The translations under genes and the position numbers were made by a program. Source: an uncultured Desulfovibrio sp. (GTDB lineage Bacteria > Desulfobacterota > Desulfovibrionia > Desulfovibrionales > Desulfovibrionaceae). From it: a stretch of DNA of 64,000 bases. The stretch lies in NCBI GenBank assembly GCA_944327295.1, contig CALVHF010000001.1:1-64000 (forward strand), written 5' to 3'. Positions 8,916 through 15,687 of this stretch are shown piece by piece; the first letter of the stretch is position 1; each line of letters begins with the position of its first letter. A model generated the notes under the pieces. That model did not search any database. It had not been told where the DNA came from and saw only the letters and a list, made by a program, of their open reading frames with translations.

Positions 8916-10097
8916 ATGGCAAAAGTTACCCTTACGCCAGACTCTGGCTTTGCCAGAGAACTTATGGATGCGGGCGGGGATTCACTGAAAAAATGCTATC
9001 AGTGCGCCACCTGCTCTGTGGCCTGCCCCATGGCTCCGGCCAACAATCCCTATCCCCGCAAGGAAATGGTCTGGGCTTCCTGGGGGCAGAAGGACAAGCT
9101 GATGGCCGACCCGGACATCTGGCTGTGCCACAACTGCGGCAACTGCGCAGAGCTGTGCCCCAGAGGTGCCAAGCCTGCTGATGTCATGGCGGCCTGCCGC
9201 AATGTTGTCTACAAGAATCTTGTCCAGCCCTCCAAGGTGGGCGAATGGATGAGCTCTCCCAAGGGCCTGCCCATGCTCTTCCTGATCCCTGCCATCCTGT
9301 GGCTCGTGATCTGGGCCATCAGGGCTGCCATTGTGGGTGCCTGGTTCCCGCGCACCGAAGACGGCCGCATTGTGTTCGGCCAGATCTTCTACGGCGACTA
9401 CACCATTGACCCCATCTTCATGATTACCTTCTTCGGAGCGGTCTACCTGCTGTACAAAGGCTGCAGCAAGCTCTGGAACTCGTTCAAGAACGGAGACGGC
9501 AAGCTGGTGGTGATCGGTCCCACAAAGCCCTGGTACTACCATCTGCTCATGCTCCTCTGGGAAGAGGTTGGCAGTCACAAGAAGTTTGATACCTGCACGG
9601 CAGGCCCCAAGACCGGCCAGCCCGAGAACAACCGCAAGTTCGGGCACATGTGCATGATCATCGGCTTCGTCAGCCTCATGATCGTCACGGCCATTGTCGC
9701 CGGTGGTCACTGGGTCGGCAAGGTGGTGCCCGTGCTGAGCATCGAAACCCCCATGCCGCTCACCTTCCCGGTCAAGCTTCTGGCCAACTTCGGTGCAGTT
9801 GTCCTGCTCGTTGGCCTCGTGGTGCTCACAATCCGTCGCAAGCGTCAGAATCCGAAGTTCTTCGCTTCCAACTATCAGGACTGGTATCTGCTGGGAGTCA
9901 TCTGGCTGGTTGCCCTGACAGGCTGCCTCTCGCAGTTGTTCAGACTGGCTGACGCGGTGCATTGCGCCTATCTCGTGTACTATTTGCACCTGGTTTTTGT
10001 GTGGATGCTCTTTGCCTACCTCCCCTGGTCGAAGCTCGGGCATCTTGCGTACCGTACCTGCGCCCTGCTCTTCGTGCGCATGTACGGTCGTGGTTAG
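8916..10097 (+). CDS. qmoC: Qmo complex membrane subunit QmoC (HdrC/HdrE fusion)
   Basis: Membrane anchor and quinol-oxidising subunit, 393 aa. The N-terminal half is HdrC-like with two [4Fe-4S] motifs: CYQCATCSVACP and CHNCGNCAELCPRG. The C-terminal half is NarI/HdrE-like with about six hydrophobic segments, two or more carrying His residues suited to heme b binding (AHCAYLVYYLHLVFV region). It takes electrons from menaquinol and feeds QmoA/B. A TAGGAGGA site lies 13 bases after the qmoB stop, so the genes form one operon. Confidence 0.95.
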   Translation: MAKVTLTPDSGFARELMDAGGDSLKKCYQCATCSVACPMAPANNPYPRKEMVWASWGQKDKLMADPDIWLCHNCGNCAELCPRGAKPADVMAACRNVVYKNLVQPSKVGEWMSSPKGLPMLFLIPAILWLVIWAIRAAIVGAWFPRTEDGRIVFGQIFYGDYTIDPIFMITFFGAVYLLYKGCSKLWNSFKNGDGKLVVIGPTKPWYYHLLMLLWEEVGSHKKFDTCTAGPKTGQPENNRKFGHMCMIIGFVSLMIVTAIVAGGHWVGKVVPVLSIETPMPLTFPVKLLANFGAVVLLVGLVVLTIRRKRQNPKFFASNYQDWYLLGVIWLVALTGCLSQLFRLADAVHCAYLVYYLHLVFVWMLFAYLPWSKLGHLAYRTCALLFVRMYGRG

Positions 10098-10176
10098 AAA
10101 TTCACTGCAAAGAATGCAACTGCAAGACGTAATTGCATGAGACGAACTCTCGAGCACTTTCGAGGAGGGATTTACA

Positions 10177-11034
10177 ATGTCTGATTCTGAACGCAAAATC
10201 TTTCCGATCGAGTCTGTCCTGGCTCTGGTTACAAGCAAGAAAGACTCCGATCTCAAGGAAATAGCCGGATATATCGTTGGCCAGTCCATCCCCTGCGATG
10301 TCATGGCTCATGCTGCCGGTCCCTTTGCCGCAGCCTGGCTCTCCCGCCTGTATCCCAAATTCGCCGATCTCGTCTGGGACGAAGAAAAGGAAGGCTGGAG
10401 CTCCTTTGTGGTGCGCTGCTCCCGTGTCCTTGGCGACAAGGTGAGCCTGCCACCCATGGCCGGCAACATGCAGCAGGCCTGCCAGGCCATGCTGAAGAGC
10501 TTTGCCGACAAGCACGCTGAAGTGCTGGCCTTGCAGAAGGAAGTTGCCAGCCTGTCCGCCCAGGTGGAAAGCCTGAAGCCTCTGGAAGGCAAGCTCACGG
10601 CCGCCCTCAAGCGTGCCGACCAGCTGGACGAACAGCTCAAGGCCCAAAAGAAGGATATGGGTGCCCTGCGCCGTCAGACCATGGAATTCCAGGGCAAGAT
10701 GGCCGTGGATCAGGAAGAGCTGCTTGATGCCATCAAGTCTGCCATCAAGGACAACCTCAAGAACATCACCGTGGCCGCTGCTCCCGCAGTTGCCGCTGCC
10801 GGTGCAGCCGGTGCTGCTGCCGGTGCCGCTGCTGCCACAGCTGCAGCAGCCGGTGGTGACGAATTCGGCTTTGGCGGCGGTTCCGGCGACGAATTCGGTT
10901 TTGGCGGCGGTTCCGGTGACGAATTTGGCTTCGGTGGCGGTTTCGGCGGCGATGCCTCCGAACCTGCTGCTCAGGCCGAGCCTGCAGACGAATTCGGCTT
11001 CGGAGACTCCAAGAAGGATGAATTCGGCTTCTAA
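10177..11034 (+). CDS. qmoD: QmoD-like protein with coiled coil and DEFGF-repeat tail
   Basis: Fourth gene of the qmo operon, 285 aa, matching the position of the hypothetical gene after qmoABC in Desulfovibrio. Residues 1-95 form a compact alpha/beta region. About 95-185 is a predicted coiled coil (KEVASLSAQVESLKPLEGKL). About 195-227 is an Ala-rich linker. The end carries five copies of DEFGF at 228, 238, 248, 271 and 281, separated by GGGSG-type spacers, the last at the extreme C-terminus. No cofactor motif or membrane helix is visible. Function is unknown; an adaptor or docking role for Qmo or Apr is inference from location and the repeated short motif. GAGGAGG precedes the ATG. Confidence 0.85.
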   Translation: MSDSERKIFPIESVLALVTSKKDSDLKEIAGYIVGQSIPCDVMAHAAGPFAAAWLSRLYPKFADLVWDEEKEGWSSFVVRCSRVLGDKVSLPPMAGNMQQACQAMLKSFADKHAEVLALQKEVASLSAQVESLKPLEGKLTAALKRADQLDEQLKAQKKDMGALRRQTMEFQGKMAVDQEELLDAIKSAIKDNLKNITVAAAPAVAAAGAAGAAAGAAAATAAAAGGDEFGFGGGSGDEFGFGGGSGDEFGFGGGFGGDASEPAAQAEPADEFGFGDSKKDEFGF

Positions 11035-11056
11035 AAGCTGAATTTCAGATAGTTGC

Positions 11057-11094
11057 AAAGGGGTGTCTCCTAAAAAGGGAGATGCCCCTTTTTT
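11057..11094 (+). terminator. Intrinsic terminator of the qmo operon
   Basis: AAAGGGG-GTCTCC and GGGAGAT-GCCCC pair around a TAAAAA loop and are followed by TTTTTT. It sits about 25 bp after the qmoD stop. Confidence 0.93.
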
Positions 11095-11221
11095 GCGGTC
11101 TTGCGACAGTCGTGACACTAGTCAGAACCGGCTTTGCGACTTATCTTGAGGACATCAGCGCAAGGAAGAACCGCTTCCTTCACAAGCCCCCTTCAGGGGA
11201 AGGAACAGCGAGGAATATATC

Positions 11222-11527
11222 ATGCAGGAAACCGCACGGCCGGCAGGCATCATTGCCCCGGGTCAGGTAGTGGCCGACATCATGGCCAGAACCTTTGTCA
11301 GCAAGGAACAGGCGGCCCGCAGATTCGGGCTCACTCTGGAAGAACTGGAAAGTTTCTATGCAGGTGTTTTGCCCGTCACCAAGGAACTTTCCTTCAAGCT
11401 TAAGGAAGCCACTGGCTTTACGGCTTCACACTGGATGGGTTTTGAACGCTTTTACCGCAGACGCCTGCAGAAATGGCAGGAAGGGCTGGAAAAACAGTCT
11501 GGAGAAGCGAATCAGAACAAGGAATAG
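11222..11527 (+). CDS. HigA-type/XRE helix-turn-helix antidote-like protein, orphan
   Basis: Small 101-aa protein resembling the HigA antitoxin family (plasmid maintenance system antidote). It opens with PGQVVADIMARTFVSKEQAARRFGLT, an XRE helix-turn-helix, followed by LSFKLKEATGFTASHWM as in HigA proteins. No HigB-like toxin ORF lies on either side, so it is either an orphan antitoxin or a simple DNA-binding regulator. It starts at ATG 11222 with GAGGA a few bases upstream. The C-terminus is charged and probably disordered. Confidence 0.75.
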   Translation: MQETARPAGIIAPGQVVADIMARTFVSKEQAARRFGLTLEELESFYAGVLPVTKELSFKLKEATGFTASHWMGFERFYRRRLQKWQEGLEKQSGEANQNKE

Positions 11528-11549
11528 GGACCGGACAAGGGACCCAATG

Positions 11550-11595
11550 AAAGAAGGCTGGTGGAATGCATACAGGACATTCCTTCCAGCCTTTC
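11550..11595 (+). terminator. Stem-loop after the HigA-like gene
   Basis: AAGGCTGG-GGAATG pairs with CATTCC-CCAGCCTTT, followed by a short T-rich tail. It can serve the plus-strand regulator and, weakly, the converging slyX transcript. Confidence 0.65.
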
Positions 11596-11637
11596 TGTAT
11601 CTGTGGCCGGCACAAATCCGGCAGGGAATGGGCGGGC

Positions 11638-11859
11638 TTACCAGGAGTTGTAGTGCGGAGGCGGGGCGTTGACGGGGCCTTGGCCCTCCACAAGCCCTTT
11701 CAGGCGCTCCAGTGCGTCTAGTGCCTTGGCAAGCCTTTTTTCCAGAAGGTCGTACTGCCTTTGCTGAAAGACCAGGGCCTCGTTGAGTTCGTCAACCCTC
11801 CTGCCCAGAAAGTAGTTGTCCTCCTCGATCCTGGCCAGACGATCTTCAGTGGACGGCAT
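11638..11859 (-). CDS. slyX: SlyX family protein
   Basis: A 73-aa coiled-coil protein of the SlyX family. It has the typical pattern RLARIEEDNYFLGRRVDELNEAL and the characteristic C-terminal PPPHY, here PPPHYNSW. The biochemical role of SlyX is not established. The ATG at 11859 follows the EF-hand gene stop by two bases, so the pair is almost certainly co-translated; a longer frame reading upstream is a shadow of that gene. Confidence 0.85.
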   Translation of the reverse strand: MPSTEDRLARIEEDNYFLGRRVDELNEALVFQQRQYDLLEKRLAKALDALERLKGLVEGQGPVNAPPPHYNSW

Positions 11860-11861
11860 GG

Positions 11862-12257
11862 CTACTTGCCCTGGGCCGGAGGCGTCACCAGAGGCAGCTT
11901 GCCAGGCTGGGGGGCGGCGGGCTGAGTACCTGGTTGGGCACCAGGCATGCCGCTGCCCTGTCCGCTGCGGCCCATGGAGTGACCAATGACAAAGGTCTGC
12001 CATTCCTGACGGCTGATGGCACCATTCTTGTCCGTGTCAATGGCCGTAAAGGCTGCTTCCTTCATGTTGGGATAGGCAGCCATGAATTCTTCCTTGCTCA
12101 GGCTGTCGCTGCCATCCTTGTCCGCCTTTTTGAAGGCCTGAATGGCAGCGTCCATGGCCTGGCTTTCGCCGCCCTGTCCGGGCATGGCCTGGACGTCGGT
12201 GGCAAGCAGGGCACAGGTAAGAAGACAGAGCAGGGTGCAGGAAGAGGTGCGCAGCAT
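11862..12257 (-). CDS. Secreted EF-hand calcium-binding protein
   Basis: Exported 131-aa protein with an N-terminal signal peptide (MLRTSSCTLLCLLTCALLA, cleavage probably after VQA). Two EF-hand loops follow: DKDGSDSLSKEE near residue 48 and DTDKNGAISRQE near residue 74. Asp/Ser ligands and the terminal Glu are at the expected places. The C-terminal third is a Gly/Pro/Gln-rich tail. Likely a periplasmic calcium-binding protein; its partner is unknown. A strong GGAGG lies upstream of ATG 12257. It sits between the 125-aa unknown gene and slyX, all on the same strand with tiny gaps. Confidence 0.85.
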   Translation of the reverse strand: MLRTSSCTLLCLLTCALLATDVQAMPGQGGESQAMDAAIQAFKKADKDGSDSLSKEEFMAAYPNMKEAAFTAIDTDKNGAISRQEWQTFVIGHSMGRSGQGSGMPGAQPGTQPAAPQPGKLPLVTPPAQGK

Positions 12258-12261
12258 CGCC

Positions 12262-12639
12262 TTAAGCCTCCGGAGAACTCGTGTTTTTGAGTTCGTTGAT
12301 AAAGAGTTGCAGGTTGTCCGTATCACCGGGTTTGTAATCGTCATTCCACAAAAGGGCAGACCAGTAGAAGGGAGAGTTCACGCGCAACCCCATTCTGGCA
12401 GAATTGGAGAAGCGGTGCAGGGCATGGTAGACGGTCTCGTGGCTGTCTTCGTCAAGGCCGTCCATATAGGGCTGAGCCTCCTGAAGAATGGCGGCCATTT
12501 TTTCGGCCTTTTCCTTCATGCAGGCCGTGTAGGTCTGGGAGTCGCCCTGATCCATGGCAGCCACTGCCCGTGCCTCGCAGGCAAGGACGTCATCATGATA
12601 CTTTTGCAGGAAAGCAACGAGAGTTTCTCTGGGGGTCAT
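12262..12639 (-). CDS. Conserved-looking small protein of unknown function
   Basis: A soluble 125-aa protein, mostly helical by composition, without signal peptide or cofactor motifs. It is rich in acidic residues and contains a central segment KEKAEKMAAILQEAQPYMDGL and a C-terminal part with several aromatic residues (NSPFYWSALLWNDDY). The AAAGGAC site seven bases before ATG 12639 and the four-base gap to the EF-hand gene support a real, operonic gene. I do not recognise the family. Confidence 0.7.
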   Translation of the reverse strand: MTPRETLVAFLQKYHDDVLACEARAVAAMDQGDSQTYTACMKEKAEKMAAILQEAQPYMDGLDEDSHETVYHALHRFSNSARMGLRVNSPFYWSALLWNDDYKPGDTDNLQLFINELKNTSSPEA

Positions 12640-12679
12640 TTCTGTCCTTTTTGGTTGGAGCTGTTGCAGGTTAGCAGAA

Positions 12680-12703
12680 GACCTCGCCCTTGCGGGCGAG
12701 GTC
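12680..12703 (-). terminator. Stem-loop downstream of the paaK-like gene
   Basis: A perfect 10-bp stem GACCTCGCCC / GGGCGAGGTC with a 4-base loop lies between two minus-strand genes. The tail is only moderately T-rich (TTCTGCT), so termination may be partial. Confidence 0.65.
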
Positions 12704-12734
12704 CGGAAAATGAGCCAAAGCCGTTTGAGCAGCG

Positions 12735-14000
12735 TTAATCCCAGCGGCGCTTGTCGTCAATGGGCCGGACCTGCGGAGGCAGTGTGCCGGGAGTCAGCAG
12801 CTTGAGCTGGGGACGCAGCTTGATCTTTTCGCGGAACTGGTGGAGCAGCTCGTCCTGACGGTTGAATTCGCTGGCCTCGATGTTGAGGGTCATTTCGTCG
12901 ATGCCGTCGGGATTGGTCACGACTATCTGCCAGCGCTTGATTTCCTCGAAGCGGCTCATGACCTGTTCCACCTGATGCGGGTAGACGAACATGCCCATGA
13001 TGCGGGCCGTGGTATCCACGCGGCCGACGATATTGCCAAGGCGGGGGCTTGTGCGGCCGCAGGGGCAGGGCGAACGGTCAATGTAGGAGAGATCGCCCGT
13101 GGCCAGACGGATGAGCGGGTAGGTCTTGTTGAAGGCCGTGACCACGATTTCGCCCACTTCACCGTCCTTGAGCGGAATGCCCGTGTCGGGATGGCAGATT
13201 TCCACATAGCAGCGGTTAGCAATGTGCAGGCCGTTTCTGTGGAAGCATTCGTAGCCTATGCAGCCTACGTCGGCCGTACCGTACCCCTGACGCATGATGA
13301 TGTCGTACTTTTTCTCGAGCTGGTTGCGCATCTTCTCGGAAAGGCGCTCGCCCGTAACAAAGCCCACTTCCAGGAAGAGGTCCTTGCGCAGGTTGAGACC
13401 CTTTTCCTCGGTCTTCTGGGCAAGGTGCATGAGGAAGCTCGGGGTACCGACATAGCCCGATACGCGCAGCTTCTGCATGATGTCAATCTGCGTGGCTGCT
13501 TCGGTGGGGCCTGCGGGAATGACGGAGCAGCCGAGATTGCGCAGGGGTTCCTCGAACATGAGGCCTGCCGGGGTCAGCTGATAGTTGAGCGTGTTCTGCA
13601 CAATGTCGCCGGGCCTGAAGCCGACAGAGTAGAAGGCTTCAGTGTAGCCCCAGTAGTCTTCGGCCCTGTCCTCGGGATCGAAGATGGGTCCGGGGGACAG
13701 GAAGATGCGCTTCAGATCTCCGATATCCTTGGTCAGGAGGCCGCCCAGACGGGGGCCCATGGACTGCAGGAAGATCAGTTCCTTCTTCTTGAGAATGGGA
13801 ATGTGCTTGATATCGGAAAGAGTCTTGAATTTCTCGACGTTGAACTGGGCACGGTCAAAGCGCTTCTTGACGTCTTCGGAGTACCTGTAGGCGTAAACGA
13901 GCAGGTCCTTGAGTTGTATCAGATAGTATTGCTTGCGTTCATTGGTATCCAGAACTTCACGGCGGCTGTAGATGCCTTCAGTACGATCTTTGCGTGTCAT
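12735..14000 (-). CDS. Phenylacetate-CoA ligase-like AMP-forming enzyme
   Basis: A 421-aa adenylate-forming enzyme of the PaaK family. These activate an aryl or other carboxylic acid with ATP and CoA. Seen: an N-terminal half with GYTEAFYSVGFRPGD; the family segment QGYGTADVGCIGYEC (adenylate-binding T/E region); GEIVVTAFNKTYPLIRLATGD; and CPCGRTSPRLGNIVGRVDTTARIMGMFVYP, which is strongly PaaK-like. The P-loop usually seen as SSGTTG is degenerate (about LSPGPIF). The substrate cannot be told; in sulfate reducers several such paralogues exist. The start at 14000 (MTRKDRTEG) is chosen because the upstream extension has no family similarity and GGAG precedes it. Confidence 0.85.
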   Translation of the reverse strand: MTRKDRTEGIYSRREVLDTNERKQYYLIQLKDLLVYAYRYSEDVKKRFDRAQFNVEKFKTLSDIKHIPILKKKELIFLQSMGPRLGGLLTKDIGDLKRIFLSPGPIFDPEDRAEDYWGYTEAFYSVGFRPGDIVQNTLNYQLTPAGLMFEEPLRNLGCSVIPAGPTEAATQIDIMQKLRVSGYVGTPSFLMHLAQKTEEKGLNLRKDLFLEVGFVTGERLSEKMRNQLEKKYDIIMRQGYGTADVGCIGYECFHRNGLHIANRCYVEICHPDTGIPLKDGEVGEIVVTAFNKTYPLIRLATGDLSYIDRSPCPCGRTSPRLGNIVGRVDTTARIMGMFVYPHQVEQVMSRFEEIKRWQIVVTNPDGIDEMTLNIEASEFNRQDELLHQFREKIKLRPQLKLLTPGTLPPQVRPIDDKRRWD

Positions 14001-14309
14001 AAGTGCTACCAGTCTCCAAGTTCGCCCGCACGTTTCGGGAGCTAGAGTTGTGACAGATCCCCGGGGGGCCTGAGCATGGAACATGATCCGTCTTCAGAGT
14101 CTGCAAAAGAGGGATCTGCGATATTTGGGGCTGTAGTTTAGAGAAAAGAGGGGGTCTTGGCAACAAGTCCGGTTTTGCGTTTCTTTTGTCAAGGAATTTG
14201 AGATGTTGCCAGAAAAGAACCGGGAAAGCTGTTCAAGTCCGTTCCATTGACGGGCTTTTGCAGCTCCTCGTACGAGGGACCCAGCCCTTCCCGCAGCCGG
14301 AGGGCATGG
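14001..14309. other. Intergenic region between ClC and paaK-like genes
   Basis: About 309 bp with no credible ORF. It should hold the promoter of the paaK-like gene (AT-richer around 14090-14220) and the 3' end of the ClC transcript. A short palindrome CCTCGTACGAGG (about 14265-14276) is the only clear symmetric element. Confidence 0.45.
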
Positions 14310-15653
14310 TCAGTGAAGCTTGCCTGTCAGACGCAGCCTGAAGAAGGTGAAGACGGGCAGGGCGCCTGTCTTGCAGGCAACCAGACGGGCCAGGAAGGAC
14401 ACAGCCAGCAGGGCGGGCAGACCTGCCCAGGAGCCTGTGCACTCGACCACCAGCAGGGCTGCCGTTACCGGAGCGCGCACTATGCCTGCAAAAAAGCCGG
14501 CCATGCAGAAGAGCACGGGCAGGCTGCCCGGCACGAACCAGTGGACAAGCTCCAGCAGCGCCCCCATACAGACACCACAGAGGCCTCCGGCCGTGAGCAG
14601 GGGCATGAGCAGGCCGCCCGGGGCATTGGAGGCCGCGCTTATCCAGTTGAACAGAAGCTTGCCGGCAAAGAGGAGAAGCAGCAGTCCTGTACTTTCCGCC
14701 CCAAGGACAAGGTCATGCAGCGTGGGGCCCAGTCCGTCTATGAGGGCCGGAAAGAGGAAGAGCAGGGCACAGCCTGTGGCAAAGGCACAGGCAAGGCGGC
14801 TCCTGGCCCCCATGTGCCTGTCGGCCCATAGCACAAGTGCGTACAGGCATCTGTTGTGCAGGCCGCAGACAAGGCCCGTGACAAGGCCGCAGAGAGGAAT
14901 GAGCAGCAGTGCCTCCTCCTGCAGGTAGTCCGTCGCAAAGCGTGCGGCAAGCTCTGCCGGAGAAGGAAGCGTCGTGCAGCTTGTGGGCAGGGGAAAGATG
15001 AGGCCGAGATCAAGCAGGCAATCGGTCACAAGCCAGGCCGAGGACGAGGAGAGGGCCATGAAGAGCACGAGTGCCGCATGTGCTGGCACGCGCAGTTCTT
15101 CGAAGGCAAAGACAATGCCTGCCCAGGGCGCTCCAAAGGCTGCTGCAAGTCCTGCGGCACTGCCGCCTGCCAGAAATCTCGGACGCAGTTCTTCATTGTG
15201 CCACAGGGCACCCACGCAGCAGCCAATGGCCGCGCCCATCTGCACGCTTGGTGCGGCCCGCCCCAGGGAAAGGCAGCCGCACAGGCTGGCCAGGGTTCCC
15301 AGAAACTTGCACAGGAGCACGCGCAGCCAGGGCAGGGGCAGCACGCCTGCCAGGGCGCATTCCACTTGCGGGATGCCGCTTCCTGCCACCAGGGGTTCCT
15401 TCTTCATGCACCAGAAGGCCGTGCAGGCGCACAGGCCAATGAAGAGCCCCGCACAGAGAAAGGTGAGCGGGGCGGGCAGAGGGGCGTGCAGGAGCTCTGC
15501 CAGCAGATGCGGCGTCCAGCCGCAGATGAGGCGCAGAAAGCCTATACACAGTCCTGCCGCAAGGCCTATGGACAGGGCCTCGGCTCCAAGACCGAGTGCG
15601 CCGGTGAGGCGCAGCTCCTGCATGTCGGTGAATCTGTGAAGAAAGAAGGCCAT
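14310..15653 (-). CDS. ClC family chloride channel/transporter lacking the gating glutamate
   Basis: Inner-membrane protein of 447 aa with the ClC fold. Signature 1 is GSGIP (91-95). Signature 2, usually GREGP, reads GRAAP (131-135), so the position of the external gating glutamate (Glu148 in E. coli ClcA) is alanine. The internal EE pair of the FAFEEL segment (185-186), matching the proton-pathway glutamate region, is kept, and GGLLMPL matches the GxFxP-like signature. Family knowledge says loss of the gate glutamate uncouples H+ exchange, so this may be a passive anion channel. It follows pbpC by 34 bp on the same strand. The start has a weak ribosome site; Met11 is possible. Confidence 0.88.
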   Translation of the reverse strand: MAFFLHRFTDMQELRLTGALGLGAEALSIGLAAGLCIGFLRLICGWTPHLLAELLHAPLPAPLTFLCAGLFIGLCACTAFWCMKKEPLVAGSGIPQVECALAGVLPLPWLRVLLCKFLGTLASLCGCLSLGRAAPSVQMGAAIGCCVGALWHNEELRPRFLAGGSAAGLAAAFGAPWAGIVFAFEELRVPAHAALVLFMALSSSSAWLVTDCLLDLGLIFPLPTSCTTLPSPAELAARFATDYLQEEALLLIPLCGLVTGLVCGLHNRCLYALVLWADRHMGARSRLACAFATGCALLFLFPALIDGLGPTLHDLVLGAESTGLLLLLFAGKLLFNWISAASNAPGGLLMPLLTAGGLCGVCMGALLELVHWFVPGSLPVLFCMAGFFAGIVRAPVTAALLVVECTGSWAGLPALLAVSFLARLVACKTGALPVFTFFRLRLTGKLH

Positions 15654-15687
15654 GGGGGTGTCTGCGAAAAAGGGAGGTCATGCCCTG

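Noticed and set aside
11106..11125. GTGACACTAGTC as another copy of the CTAG element end
   Set aside because: Only GACACTAG matches; the TTTA before it and an inverted partner are missing.
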